The notes under the pieces: generated by a model
Database searches by the model: none
Told to the model about the DNA's origin: nothing
What the model saw: the letters and a program-made list of their open reading frames with translations, nothing else
Part shown: piece by piece, positions 18,038 through 27,284 of the stretch
How the letters are laid out: each line of letters starts with the position of its first letter
Numbering within the stretch: position 1 is the stretch's first letter
Program-made: the position numbers and the translations under genes
Assembly: GCF_050467285.1 (NCBI RefSeq)
Contig: NZ_JBCMUN010000016.1
Coordinates: 62,001 to 126,000, forward strand
Source of the DNA: Paenibacillus_E oryzisoli_A
Lineage (GTDB): Bacteria > Bacillota > Bacilli > Paenibacillales > NBRC-103111
Direction of reading: 5' to 3'
Length of the DNA stretch: 64,000 nucleotides

Positions 18038-18706
18038 ATGCAACTGAACGAAACGTGGAAAAAAGTCGACCGCTATATCGAACAACAGTTAATTCCGCAT
18101 GATCCTGATCTGGAGCAAGTGCTCGCTGCCAATCAGCAGGCGGCTTTGCCGCCGATCGACGTCAGCCCGACCCAAGGCAAGCTGCTGCAGCTGCTCGTTC
18201 AAATGAGAGGCGCCAAGCGGATTTTGGAGATCGGCACTTTGGGCGGCTACAGCACGATTTGGATGGCGCGGGCGCTGCCTGCAGACGGACGGCTTGTCAC
18301 GCTGGAGCTGGACCCGCATCATGCGGAGGTTGCGCAGTCGAATCTGCTGCTGGCAGGGCTGGCCAGCAAAGTGGAATTGCGGGTGGGCGATGCCCTGGCG
18401 CAGCTGGCCGAACTGCAAGCCGAAGGTGCGGAGCCGTTCGACTTCATTTTTATCGATGCGGATAAGCCGAACAATCCGCACTACTTGAAGTGGGCGCTGG
18501 CGTTCTCGCGGCCGGGCACGGTCATTCTCGGCGACAACGTCATCCGTGAGGGCGAGATCGTGCGGGATGACAGTCCCGATGCGCGCGTGCAGGGGGTTCG
18601 GGCATTTTACGAGCTGTTGGCTCAGGAGCCGCGCATCAGCGCAACGGCCATCCAGACCGTCGGCAGCAAAGGGTATGACGGGTTTATGCTGGGCGTTGTG
18701 ATATAA
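18038..18706 (+). CDS. Class I SAM-dependent O-methyltransferase (caffeoyl-CoA type)
   Basis: This protein of about 222 residues has motif I ILEIGTLGGYSTIWMA and the metal-dependent loop FDFIFIDADKPNN, matching the small-molecule O-methyltransferase 3 family, which methylates catechol-like hydroxyls using S-adenosylmethionine and a divalent metal. The ATG at 18038 fits GAGGAG at 18021; the GTG at 18029 is too close to it. It is paired with the divergent LysR gene. The natural acceptor is unknown. Confidence 0.9.
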   Translation: MQLNETWKKVDRYIEQQLIPHDPDLEQVLAANQQAALPPIDVSPTQGKLLQLLVQMRGAKRILEIGTLGGYSTIWMARALPADGRLVTLELDPHHAEVAQSNLLLAGLASKVELRVGDALAQLAELQAEGAEPFDFIFIDADKPNNPHYLKWALAFSRPGTVILGDNVIREGEIVRDDSPDARVQGVRAFYELLAQEPRISATAIQTVGSKGYDGFMLGVVI

Positions 18707-18737
18707 TAGAAAGAAAATGAAGATTTGAGGGCGGTAT

Positions 18738-20066
18738 ATGTCACAATTGGTGAAAGTCGGCAGGAATGATCCTTGTCCTTGCGGCAGCGGCGACAAGTAT
18801 AAGAAGTGCTGTCTGCCTACAGACGAAGCCGGGAATGTTGTGCGCATCGGCGCGCAGCAAACGGCACAGGCGCAGGAAGTTATGGCGGAACCTAAACACC
18901 CGGCTTCGCAAGCCGAATATAAGTCTTTCCTTGCTTACTTGCAATGGACATCCCCCATTTACGAGATCATTGCCGCCAAGCTCCCTGAGCACCTGCTGGG
19001 GCGTTACACGTGGAAAGACATTTCCATGATCGCCTCACTTTGGAATCATTACTCGACGTTATCCAAACCGATCATTAACAAGCAGACTGTGATCCTCGCC
19101 ACGTTGGAGTATACGCTGTCCTTCTTGTTGGAAGAAGCGGAGATCACTCAAACGGCTGTAGCCGCGCGTTACGGCGTTTCAGCCGGCAGCGTCTCCAAAC
19201 GGTTTCAGGAAATCCTCGGTTTCTTGGATCAGACCATGGGCGATGACGAAGAGGATGAGGAACGGGATGATGATGATGACGATGATAATGATGAAGTTTT
19301 TGACTTATTTGATGACGATGATCTTTTCCTTCCTGATCGTGGCCTCATCAGCCCGGCGCAGCCTCTCATCGATAAGGCTTGGCACTCGCACTCCCTGAAG
19401 GAAAGGAAAGCATTAGCTGAGCAAGCGATTAAGCTCGATCCCCTTCATCCGGATGCCTATAACGTCATTGCCGGCGATTTAAAAGATTTTCAGGCAGCAG
19501 CAGACTACTACCGTAAAGGGATTGAAGCCGGGCGCAAGCGGCTCGGCAGCGCCTTTTTCAAGAAGAACAAAGGCTATTTCTGGGGATTAACGGAAACAAG
19601 ACCCTTTATGCGATCCATGTACGGCTGCGCTGAGCTTTGTCTGTACGTGTTGCAGCGCCCGAAGGAAGCATTATCCCTGCTTGAGGAGATGCTCGACCTC
19701 TCGCCGGACGATAGTATGGGCGCTCGCTATTTGCTGACAACCGCCTATATGCTCACCAAGCAATACCAGAAAGGGATCACTTTCATTGAAGAGTACGACG
19801 AGGATAGCGCGCAATTCAACTATAACCGCATTTTCATGCTGTACATGCTGCAGGGGCCGAAACAGGAACTGAAAAGACTGCTGCGCCAAGCCAAAAAACA
19901 AAATCCTCACGTACTCCCACTGCTGCTTGGACTGAAAAAGATGCCTAAAAACCCACCTGAAACGATTGGGTTCGGGGACGAGTCGGAGGCTGTCGAGTAC
20001 TTTATGTATCACCATCGCTTGTACACGGAGCACCCCGAAATCGTCGCATGGATGGCCAACAATTAG
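18738..20066 (+). CDS. SEC-C motif protein with acidic linker and TPR-like C-terminus
   Basis: This 442-residue protein opens with a SEC-C zinc-binding motif (GRNDPCPCGSGDKYKKCC, residues 6-23). A central region follows with a helix-turn-helix look (AARYGVSAGSVSKRFQEI), then a run of about 25 Asp/Glu residues near 168-195, then helical TPR-like repeats. SEC-C domains occur at the end of SecA and in many stand-alone proteins, where they bind zinc and sometimes ribosomes or SecB. The role here is unknown. It lies 31 bp after the methyltransferase gene and may be read through from it. Confidence 0.8.
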   Translation: MSQLVKVGRNDPCPCGSGDKYKKCCLPTDEAGNVVRIGAQQTAQAQEVMAEPKHPASQAEYKSFLAYLQWTSPIYEIIAAKLPEHLLGRYTWKDISMIASLWNHYSTLSKPIINKQTVILATLEYTLSFLLEEAEITQTAVAARYGVSAGSVSKRFQEILGFLDQTMGDDEEDEERDDDDDDDNDEVFDLFDDDDLFLPDRGLISPAQPLIDKAWHSHSLKERKALAEQAIKLDPLHPDAYNVIAGDLKDFQAAADYYRKGIEAGRKRLGSAFFKKNKGYFWGLTETRPFMRSMYGCAELCLYVLQRPKEALSLLEEMLDLSPDDSMGARYLLTTAYMLTKQYQKGITFIEEYDEDSAQFNYNRIFMLYMLQGPKQELKRLLRQAKKQNPHVLPLLLGLKKMPKNPPETIGFGDESEAVEYFMYHHRLYTEHPEIVAWMANN

Positions 20067-20114
20067 TTACTCTCCGGCGCTGCCCTTCTAATGTGTGCGG
20101 TGAAGATTTGAAAG

Positions 20115-20139
20115 CCTGGCCCTTTCCGGCCAGGTTTTT
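20115..20139 (+). terminator. Rho-independent terminator after the SEC-C gene
   Basis: CCTGGCC-ctttcc-GGCCAGG forms a 7-bp stem followed by T5, about 50 bp after the stop codon. Confidence 0.88.
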
Positions 20140-20206
20140 AGTTGTGATGAAGCATAGCCAATGCGATGTAATCGACTGGTGCGACATCCAAGTGCCTGGT
20201 AGTTAG

Positions 20207-20395
20207 TGTAAAAACTACAGCTAAATTCAGCCCAATGGGACAAAATTGCAGGGATACCTGCATTTCCTACAGCTATATTTCAGAAAAGATGGTTTGCAAC
20301 CGCTTTCAGATGGGATTCAGACGAAATTTCCTGTGCTTTTTGCAGGATCTTTCAAGAATTAGGCCAGGATAGCGAAATTTCCTGTACTTTTTGCA
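20207..20395. repeat. Palindrome quartet array, family B (copy 2)
   Basis: Four 13-bp near-palindromes TGYA-N5-TRCA begin at 20207, 20259, 20332 and 20383; spacings are 52, 73 and 51 bp, matching the copies at 10482 and 36695. Left units end in TACA and right units in TGCA. It occupies the gap between the convergent SEC-C and tyrosine-phosphatase genes, flanked by their terminators. Confidence 0.8.
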
Positions 20396-20473
20396 GGTGG
20401 TGTACCGCGGTGGGCGGGATTCGGCCTTTTTCACAGAGACGGAGAGACAGCGCCCTCCCACGTCGCTTAGCCA

Positions 20474-20511
20474 CAAAAAAAACACGTCCTACCAGACAGC
20501 GGGGACGTGTT
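20474..20511 (-). terminator. Rho-independent terminator after the tyrosine-phosphatase-like gene
   Basis: Read on the minus strand, AACACGTCC pairs with GGACGTGTT across a 13-base loop and is followed by a run of eight T. It lies about 30 bp beyond the stop at 20542 and ends the phosphoesterase/importer operon. Confidence 0.85.
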
Positions 20512-20541
20512 CGTGCTTGCTCTTATGGTGCCGCGCCTATC

Positions 20542-21279
20542 CTACCCAACCAGGCGCGCCTTCAACACCTGAAGCTGCGCCTCAGTCAGCCCGATGCCGC
20601 GCAGGTACTGCTCGGCACTCGCATACTTCTCGGCAAGGTGCTCCAGCATCAAGACCATGTTGCCGGGGTCGCAGCCGATAAAATGCTCGTACACCTCCGC
20701 CGACACGCCCTCAGGGCGGTCAGCGCGCAGTTCATCCAAGAGCGGCGTCAAGCAGACAGCCGTCAGGCTGTAGTCTTCGACGATCGTCGCCTCTGGCACG
20801 TCCGCCAGCGCCAGCAGCAGCGCGGATACGACGCCGGTCCGGTCTTTGCCGGCCGTGCAGTGATACAGAACGGCACGGTCGCCGCTCTCCGCCAGCACCC
20901 TGAAGATGCGCAGCAATTCCGCTTGCGCGCCGTCCAGCAGGTCGACGTACAAGTCGCCCAGCGTGCGCACTGCGCCGCTGGATACCTTCGCTGGGTTGAT
21001 CAGCGAAATGTTGTGATACGCGACGCCTTCGTAATCCGCAAAGACGTTCCGCTTCTCCTCGACTTCGCGCGCATGCCGCAGGTCGATCACGCTCGCGATC
21101 CCCCGGCCTGCCAACGCAGCACGACTTTCTTCCGATACCCGATGCAAGCCGTCCGCGCGATAGAACGCTCCCCAGCTCGTCATGCTGCCATCCTTCGTGG
21201 CATAACCGCCCAAGTCACGTACATTGTAGGCGCCTTCAACTGTCAGAACCCGCTCGCCTGTTTTTACCATGGAATTCAT
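20542..21279 (-). CDS. Tyrosine-protein phosphatase-like protein (Y_phosphatase3 family)
   Basis: This 245-residue protein has the cysteine phosphatase P-loop HCTAGKDRTGVV (about residue 145) and the N-terminal NVRDLGGY signature of the bacterial LipA/PtpB-type family. These enzymes act on phosphotyrosine and, in some members, on phosphoinositides or other phosphate monoesters. It is the last gene of a run that includes two metallophosphoesterases and a UGP-like importer, so a small phosphate ester released from imported material is a plausible substrate. That is inference. Confidence 0.85.
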   Translation of the reverse strand: MNSMVKTGERVLTVEGAYNVRDLGGYATKDGSMTSWGAFYRADGLHRVSEESRAALAGRGIASVIDLRHAREVEEKRNVFADYEGVAYHNISLINPAKVSSGAVRTLGDLYVDLLDGAQAELLRIFRVLAESGDRAVLYHCTAGKDRTGVVSALLLALADVPEATIVEDYSLTAVCLTPLLDELRADRPEGVSAEVYEHFIGCDPGNMVLMLEHLAEKYASAEQYLRGIGLTEAQLQVLKARLVG

Positions 21280-21318
21280 ATCGTGTAACCACCGTTTCTA
21301 TGATAGGATGACTGCTCG

Positions 21319-22017
21319 TTACATATCAAAAGATTGAAATTGCCGGCTCATTTGCTCGATCAGCTCCAGGACGATGCCTTTGGCTCCGTCCAGATCTCCC
21401 GCCGCCAGCGCCTGATAGATGCGTTTATTGAAATGCCCCGATTGCTGCGGCTTCGGCAGCGTGTGGACATGCAGCTTGCGGTACGAAATGATTTTGAACA
21501 TGTATTTGCCTTTGATCTGCTCGATGATCTGCAGCATGCTTGCATTCTTCACGATGCGCAGCATCGTTTCAATAAAAAGCAGCCCGCTTTCATAATAGGT
21601 GCGGTAATCGTCCTCCTCGGAAGCGCGCAGCTGCCGTTCCAAATGCCCCTCCAGCGTCGGCAAGTCGAAGTCGAGCTTTCGCGTCGCCGCGATGTCCAGG
21701 CTGTACAGTTGGAGCGAGGACAGTACCTCGAACATCTCGTGAAACTCCCGGAACGAGATGTCTTTGACAAAGACGCCCCGTCCCCGGATGGACTCCACGA
21801 AGCCCTCTTTTTCCAGCAAAGAGATGGCGGCCCGGATCGGTGTTCGGCTCATGCCGAAGCGTTCGGCTAGCTCATTTTCCGAGAGCAGCATGCCAGGCAA
21901 AAAGTGGCCATTAATCATGTGCTCCCGCATTTGTTGATGGGCTAATTTCTCTAGAGAGGGCTTAGCCAGGCCCGTTAGCTGCGGGTAATCCCGCTCATCA
22001 GGTAAGAGTGAATTCAT
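21319..22017 (-). CDS. GntR-family (FadR-type) transcriptional regulator
   Basis: This is a protein of about 232 residues: an N-terminal winged helix (LLSENELAERFGMSRTPIRAAISLLEKEGF) and an all-helical FCD-type ligand domain. The ATG at 22017 overlaps the stop of the upstream permease as TAATG, so translation is probably coupled; a longer open frame reaching 22128 is inside that permease gene and unlikely. It probably senses the imported compound or its breakdown product and represses the operon. Confidence 0.88.
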   Translation of the reverse strand: MNSLLPDERDYPQLTGLAKPSLEKLAHQQMREHMINGHFLPGMLLSENELAERFGMSRTPIRAAISLLEKEGFVESIRGRGVFVKDISFREFHEMFEVLSSLQLYSLDIAATRKLDFDLPTLEGHLERQLRASEEDDYRTYYESGLLFIETMLRIVKNASMLQIIEQIKGKYMFKIISYRKLHVHTLPKPQQSGHFNKRIYQALAAGDLDGAKGIVLELIEQMSRQFQSFDM

Positions 22018-22847
22018 TAACGCAAGCCGCCTTTTAAGAAAGAGTCGATAATGTGTCGCTGCAAAGCCAGGTAAATCACGAGAATGGGCAGGCTCGCCAT
22101 GGTCGTCGCCGCCATCATCGGCCCCCATTGGTTCGCTTCCGTGGACATAAAAGATTGCAGACCGATCTGCAGGGTCGAAAACTGCGGTTTATTCGTGACG
22201 AGCAGCGGCCAGAAATAGTCGTTCCAGGCCGAGATGAACAGCAGCACGCCCGTGGAGGCGATCGTCGCCCGTAAGTTAGGAAACACGGTGCGCCACAGCA
22301 CGCTCCAATCGGAGGCGCCGTCGAGGCGAGCCGCTTCGATCAGCGTTTTGGGGAACATTCGGAACGCATGATACATCTGCAGGACGGCGAAGGCCGAGAC
22401 AAGGTTAGGAATGATGAGCCCCAGCAAATTGTTGCGCAGCCCCCAGCCGCTGATGACGACGTAGTTCGGGATCATGATGACTTGAAACGGCACCAGCCAG
22501 GTCAGCGAAATCAGTGCAAACACGATGCCCTGCCCGCGGAACTGCCAGCGAGTAAATGCAAAAGCCGCCAGAACGCTCGTCAAGAGCTGCGTTGCCGTTT
22601 GCACGATTGCCACCGTCAGCGAGTTCGCCATCATGCGGGCCATCGGGATGGCTTTCCATGCATAGAGATAGTTGTCGAATGTCCAATGCTTCGGCAGCAG
22701 CGAAGTGGAATAGATGTCGCCCGCCGTTTTAAATGAGGTATTCAGCATCCAGTAAAATGGAAAAACAGCCAATAGACTCAACAAGATGAGCAAAATATGC
22801 TTGCCGGCCAGCGCCGGGCGGGAAACGGTCAGAGACGTTTTCTTCAC
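22017..22847 (-). CDS. ABC transporter permease (UgpE/MalG type)
   Basis: This is a 276-residue permease with six membrane segments and the EAA loop IEAARLDGASDW. It is the second channel subunit of the importer that includes the genes at 22893 and 23874. Its stop overlaps the GntR start. The linked phosphoesterases suggest a phospho-compound cargo such as a glycerophosphodiester, by analogy with UgpE, but the sequence does not prove it. Confidence 0.92.
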   Translation of the reverse strand: MKKTSLTVSRPALAGKHILLILLSLLAVFPFYWMLNTSFKTAGDIYSTSLLPKHWTFDNYLYAWKAIPMARMMANSLTVAIVQTATQLLTSVLAAFAFTRWQFRGQGIVFALISLTWLVPFQVIMIPNYVVISGWGLRNNLLGLIIPNLVSAFAVLQMYHAFRMFPKTLIEAARLDGASDWSVLWRTVFPNLRATIASTGVLLFISAWNDYFWPLLVTNKPQFSTLQIGLQSFMSTEANQWGPMMAATTMASLPILVIYLALQRHIIDSFLKGGLR

Positions 22848-22892
22848 GTCGATTCCTCCTTTGACGACTTTACGAAATTTCGGAAGGCGCCC

Positions 22893-23849
22893 TTAGTTAT
22901 CGTAGAACGACAGCTTGTTCGAGAGCTTCATGAAGCCAAGCGCGATCAAGCTCGAGCCGAACACGACAACAACTGCTGCCGCCGAGCTCGATCCGACGGA
23001 GAATGTCTTGAAGCCGTACGTCCACAGCAAGTAATAAATGTTCGTCGTGGAGTTCATCGGGCCGCCCTGCGTAAGCACATTGATGTAGGAGAAGCTCCAT
23101 TCGGCGGCGAACAGCGTGCTCAGCATCGCCATGAACATAATCGTTGGCGACAGCAAGGGCAGCAGCACGTGCCAAATGATTTGCCAGCGGCTGGCCCGAT
23201 CCATTCGGGCCGCCTCGACGTATTCCTTGTTCAGGCCGGACAAGGCGGCCGAGAAGATCAAGGTGCTGAAGCCGATCAGCTTCCAGCCGGTAATGAAGGT
23301 AACCGACCAGATCGCCCAATTGACGTCGGAAAAGAAACGAATCGGATCATGAACGAGGTGCAGCGCCATCAACGTTTTGTTGATGAGGCCGCCCATCGGG
23401 TTCATGAGCCAGCTCCACACCGCGGATACCGCGACCGGCGCCATGATCATCGGCACGAAGACGAGCGCCCTGTACAGGGTGCGCGACCGCTTGCCGATGT
23501 TGTCGGTGGCGATGGCGATGGCCAGCGGGATGATGAGCGAGAACGGCAGCACGCCGACGGTGTAGATCAGTGTGTTCACCAGCGCCTGGCTCATGTCCGG
23601 CAGGGTGAAGAGGAGCTTGTAGTTTTTCAGCCCCATCCAGACCTGAGGCGACGTCGGCAGCATGTTCCACTCATAGAAGCTGAGCCGTACCGTCTGCAGC
23701 AGCGGACGGTACACCCAGTATCCGATGGACAGCAACGCCGGCAGCAGGTACAGCCACGGCATGATCCAGCGCAATGAGCGCTTGCGGCGCACTCGCTGAA
23801 CGGGTTTGGATCGTTCCTTAAGCGCCACACCGGCAAGGGTGTTATTCAT
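22893..23849 (-). CDS. ABC transporter permease (UgpA/MalF type)
   Basis: This is a 318-residue permease with a basic N-terminus and six membrane segments. Its EAA loop reads EAARMDRASRW, so the usual Gly after the Asp is replaced by Arg, close to the site that contacts the ATPase coupling helix. It partners the permease at 22017. No ATPase gene is in the operon. Confidence 0.92.
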   Translation of the reverse strand: MNNTLAGVALKERSKPVQRVRRKRSLRWIMPWLYLLPALLSIGYWVYRPLLQTVRLSFYEWNMLPTSPQVWMGLKNYKLLFTLPDMSQALVNTLIYTVGVLPFSLIIPLAIAIATDNIGKRSRTLYRALVFVPMIMAPVAVSAVWSWLMNPMGGLINKTLMALHLVHDPIRFFSDVNWAIWSVTFITGWKLIGFSTLIFSAALSGLNKEYVEAARMDRASRWQIIWHVLLPLLSPTIMFMAMLSTLFAAEWSFSYINVLTQGGPMNSTTNIYYLLWTYGFKTFSVGSSSAAAVVVVFGSSLIALGFMKLSNKLSFYDN

Positions 23850-23873
23850 GGATTTGCTCCTTTCCAGTCAAGC

Positions 23874-25181
23874 TTATTGAATCAGCGTTTGCGCGCGCTT
23901 CTGCGCGTCCTGCATAATCGGCGTGATGTCGCCAGTCGTTTGCAGCGATTTTTGCACGGCATCGAGAAAGGTGGACTCGACTTGGCTGAATTTGGCGCCT
24001 GGGTAGGATACCCACGGCTGCAGACGCGTAAGCTGATCGAGATTCGGCTTCACAAGCGGATTTTGCGTGACCCAGTCTTTCAAGTATTGCGCATCGTCGA
24101 CGATTGCCGGACGTAATGGCAGATAACCCATTTTCGTCGTGATGATGGTGTAGCCGCGTTCGCTGGTAGCGAACTTCACGAATTCCCACGCCGCCTTCTG
24201 CTTCGCTTTATCATCGGACAGAATGAACAAGGCGCTGCCGGAGTTTACCGGCGTCGTCGGCTTGCTGCCGAAGGATGGCATCGCTGCGTTCTTCAGCTCC
24301 CAGCCCCCTGCTTTCGCCGCTGTGATGAAGCCGCTTTGCAGCGCACTGGTCGTGAGCAGCATGCCGAGCTTGCCTTCGCTGAACGATTGCGTCACGTCAC
24401 CGTCGTTCAATTTGTCATGCGCACCGCTTTGGATCAGATCCTGCCACATTTTGATCGCGCCGACAGCCTCAGGCTCGCCGAATTGAATCGATTTGCGGTC
24501 ATCGGAGAGCACCTTGCCGCCGTTGCTGCCGACCAGCGCTTGGGCGACCCAATCTGCGCCCGCCATCCCTTGGATGTGCACACCTGCGGCTTTCGTTTTG
24601 GACGTGATTTGCAAGGCTGCCTGCTTCACCTCGTCCCACGTTTTAGGCGGCTGGTTCGGATCCAGGCCCGCATCTTGGAAGATTTTTGCATTGTAAAAGA
24701 GCACTGGTGTGCTGAACGTGTACGGCATGCCGTACGTTTTACCTTTGAGCTGCCCCAGCTTCAGGCCGTTCGGGGAGAAGCCTTCGAAGTTCTTTTTCAG
24801 CTCGTCGGCCGGGACAACGTCCTCGAGTGCCTTGGCGCCGTAGTTTTGCACGGCATAGTCCAGTCCGTCGAAGACGAGCTGCGCCACGTCGGGACGTGAA
24901 CCGGCGGCAATATCCGCCTGCACTTTCGTGTTAATTTCGGTCGAGGCAATGGCGATCGGATCGATTCTAATATCCGGGTGAGCCGCTTCGAATTCGGAGA
25001 TCAGCTGCAGGACGCCCTCTTTTTGGCTGGCAATCGCCAGGTTGTAGCTGTAGAACGTAATTTTCGTCGGCTGGCCGGAGGATTTCTCCGATCCCGATGC
25101 CTCTTGACTCCCGGTTCCGCAGGCCGCTGTCGTCAGCATGGCTAAAGCAATTACGCCGGCTGTTACCATTTTTCTGGACAT
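23874..25181 (-). CDS. Extracellular solute-binding lipoprotein (UgpB-like)
   Basis: This 435-residue family-1 binding protein has a lipoprotein signal (MSRKMVTAGVIALAML) and a lipobox ending TTAAC. It should capture the substrate outside the membrane and feed the two permeases downstream. It sits between a metallophosphoesterase gene and the permeases, which favours a phosphate-containing organic ligand, as for UgpB. The ligand is unproven. Confidence 0.9.
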   Translation of the reverse strand: MSRKMVTAGVIALAMLTTAACGTGSQEASGSEKSSGQPTKITFYSYNLAIASQKEGVLQLISEFEAAHPDIRIDPIAIASTEINTKVQADIAAGSRPDVAQLVFDGLDYAVQNYGAKALEDVVPADELKKNFEGFSPNGLKLGQLKGKTYGMPYTFSTPVLFYNAKIFQDAGLDPNQPPKTWDEVKQAALQITSKTKAAGVHIQGMAGADWVAQALVGSNGGKVLSDDRKSIQFGEPEAVGAIKMWQDLIQSGAHDKLNDGDVTQSFSEGKLGMLLTTSALQSGFITAAKAGGWELKNAAMPSFGSKPTTPVNSGSALFILSDDKAKQKAAWEFVKFATSERGYTIITTKMGYLPLRPAIVDDAQYLKDWVTQNPLVKPNLDQLTRLQPWVSYPGAKFSQVESTFLDAVQKSLQTTGDITPIMQDAQKRAQTLIQ

Positions 25182-25209
25182 GATGGTCTCTCCCTCTCCT
25201 CTATTCTGT

Positions 25210-26034
25210 TTAGCTATGCGCCGCTTGCAGCTTCTTTAGATCATACTCGACCAGTACGCGCTGATCGCCCGGCATCGTCATCGGCTGAACGATCATCTGC
25301 CCGTTTTTCACGAGAACATAGTTGTAACCGGAACGCTCCACCATGCGCATGAGGCCCTCTGCCATCGGATCCAGGCCGAACGCCGAACCGTCCGCCGAAG
25401 CGCACAAGACGCCGTTCAACAAGCCGATGTTGTGAAAGTGAATATGCCCCGACAGCAGGCCGATGACGTCACTGCCTTCGATGGCTGCCGCCAGGTCCTG
25501 CGGATTTTGCAGCAGGTGGCTGTCCATCATCGCCGTCGGCGTCCCTACGACCGGGTGATGGTGCACGAGAATGGTGCCGATTGGCGCCGGCTCGGCCAGC
25601 AGTTGCTTCAGCCAGCGAAGCTGCTCAGGGTCCAGACGTCCGTCATGGCTGCCCGGCACTTGCGTATTCAGCACGACCACACGCAGCCCGTCGTTCATGA
25701 AGCTGTAGTAGTACGAAGCGTCCGAAGGCGCCTCCTCGAGATACCCCTCGCGAAACGGCTCGCGCGTATCGTGATTACCCAGCGCGACATGGATCGGCAC
25801 ACCGAATGCGCGCTCTTCTGCCTGCAGGAAGCTGCGCAAGAAGCGGTAATCTTCCAGATCGCCGTCATGCGTCAAATCGCCGCTGATCACAACAAAAGCC
25901 GGCTTCGTCTCCAACTTGCCGATCTCAGCAAAGATGCTGTGCAGTTTGTCGGACATGGTCAACCCGAACAGTGGCTGCTTGCCTGGCTTGCTCAGGTGAA
26001 TATCGGTGATATGTACAAAGAAAATGGATTCCAT
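25210..26034 (-). CDS. Metallophosphoesterase (CpdA/GpdQ-like)
   Basis: This is a 274-residue calcineurin-like phosphoesterase. The metal motifs appear in order: ITDIHL (residue 9), VISGDLTHDGD, ALGNHDTRE, VHHHPVVG and SGHIHFHNIG. Length and pattern match the class III phosphodiesterases that include GpdQ, which cleaves glycerophosphodiesters, and CpdA, which cleaves cAMP. No signal peptide, so it should act in the cytoplasm on the imported ester. It starts 6 bp after the preceding phosphoesterase gene. Confidence 0.88.
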   Translation of the reverse strand: MESIFFVHITDIHLSKPGKQPLFGLTMSDKLHSIFAEIGKLETKPAFVVISGDLTHDGDLEDYRFLRSFLQAEERAFGVPIHVALGNHDTREPFREGYLEEAPSDASYYYSFMNDGLRVVVLNTQVPGSHDGRLDPEQLRWLKQLLAEPAPIGTILVHHHPVVGTPTAMMDSHLLQNPQDLAAAIEGSDVIGLLSGHIHFHNIGLLNGVLCASADGSAFGLDPMAEGLMRMVERSGYNYVLVKNGQMIVQPMTMPGDQRVLVEYDLKKLQAAHS

Positions 26035-26040
26035 CGTAAT

Positions 26041-27030
26041 CTACTCCTTCACATGTTTGGTTGTATGGGGTGGATAAGCCGTAATGTCTTGCACGCCGTC
26101 CAGATGGATGACACGGTAGGTCGGAACGCCGCCTCGCATCGTCACCCATAGCAGCAAGTTCGCGTTAGCGCCAACTTCCTCTTCCCCGTGCGGCAACCCG
26201 CCGGTGCGGCCCAGTTGAATCAGCTCGCGGTTGCCTTCGCGGGTATATTCCAACTCGTGCAGATGGCCTGCAAAAATCGTGTGCGGGCGATTGCTCAGCA
26301 GCCGCTCCAGGCGCGCAAACTCCTCGCTGCCTGTTTTCCAGCCAGGTTTATGCATATTGACGAAGGTCCAGCTCACATCCTGGTGCTCTTTCAATACGCT
26401 CTCGATAAAAGCGAACTGCTCTTCGCCGATCGTCATCTTGATTTGCGACATGCCTTTCAGTTGTTCAGGTGTCAGCGCCTCACCGAACGCTTTCAGATAC
26501 TGCTTGGCGCCTGCAGGATCGCGCTTGATTTGTTCCGTTACCGTTTTGATTACGTCCACGAACGCTTCTGGCAGCTCATCCGGCGTATGTTCCGTATTGA
26601 TTGTGATGTACAGCGCGTCGCCGGCGCGGAAAGCGTAATAATCCATGCCCTTACGCTCGCTCCACACATCCGCCATCAAGGCGTTGCCGTAGTCATGATT
26701 GCCAACCGTCGGGAAAAACGGCAGACCCGTCGCTTGCACCATCGCATCCAGCTCATCCCACTCCTCATGCGCGGAGGCAGGGTTCGTCCAGTAGCCCTCA
26801 ATTAAATCGCCAACGGCCAGCACAAATGATGGCTTCAAATCCTTGAGCACCTCGAGCGCTTTCTCAAACACGCCCGCCGTCGCCATCCCGCAGCGGTCAC
26901 CCACTACAGCGAAGGCATAGTCGCCTGTTAATGTTTCCGGAAGCTTGCCGAACCAAGGCCGTTTGCTGGTGATGAAGCGAGCGTCTTCCAACATTGCGAA
27001 TTGGGGTTTGATCTGATCTTTGGTTTGCAT
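26041..27030 (-). CDS. Metallophosphoesterase, longer paralogue
   Basis: This protein of about 329 residues has a calcineurin-like fold: VVGDRCGM (where the usual D-x-H is D-R-C), AVGDLIEGYW, VGNHDYGNA, NMHKPGWK and FAGHLHELEY. The altered first motif (His replaced by Cys) may weaken one metal site. The ATG at 27030 is preferred for the GGAG seven bases upstream. It is the first gene of the phosphoesterase/importer/GntR operon. The substrate is unknown. Confidence 0.85.
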   Translation of the reverse strand: MQTKDQIKPQFAMLEDARFITSKRPWFGKLPETLTGDYAFAVVGDRCGMATAGVFEKALEVLKDLKPSFVLAVGDLIEGYWTNPASAHEEWDELDAMVQATGLPFFPTVGNHDYGNALMADVWSERKGMDYYAFRAGDALYITINTEHTPDELPEAFVDVIKTVTEQIKRDPAGAKQYLKAFGEALTPEQLKGMSQIKMTIGEEQFAFIESVLKEHQDVSWTFVNMHKPGWKTGSEEFARLERLLSNRPHTIFAGHLHELEYTREGNRELIQLGRTGGLPHGEEEVGANANLLLWVTMRGGVPTYRVIHLDGVQDITAYPPHTTKHVKE

Positions 27031-27187
27031 GGTCTGCTCCTTTGTCCTTGGGATTGGAATTGCTGACAAGACCCATTATGCAGGTTGTATGTAAGTTGAA
27101 TATCAAGCGGGGGATAAGAATTTGTGAAGGGCACGCAAGGTTTAACAGAATGTTTACACGGGCCGAAGATTCCGAGAACAAACCCAT

Positions 27188-27209
27188 GGGCCAGCCCTAG
27201 GGCTGGCCC
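27188..27209. repeat. Perfect 22-bp palindrome
   Basis: GGGCCAGCCCT and its exact complement abut with no loop, upstream of the metallophosphoesterase operon. The core GGGCCAG resembles the family D palindromes near 46523. It could be an operator, a hairpin, or a lone unit of that family. Confidence 0.55.
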
Positions 27210-27284
27210 TCTTAGGGGTGGGAGCCTGCTCGGTTCGCCAACTCCTTGAGCAGCGGAGACGGACCCTCACTGGGCCTTCGCACC

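Noticed and set aside
19230..19330. Repeat-driven frameshift in the SEC-C gene
   Set aside because: The GAT-rich stretch encodes an acidic linker and the frame continues cleanly on both sides.
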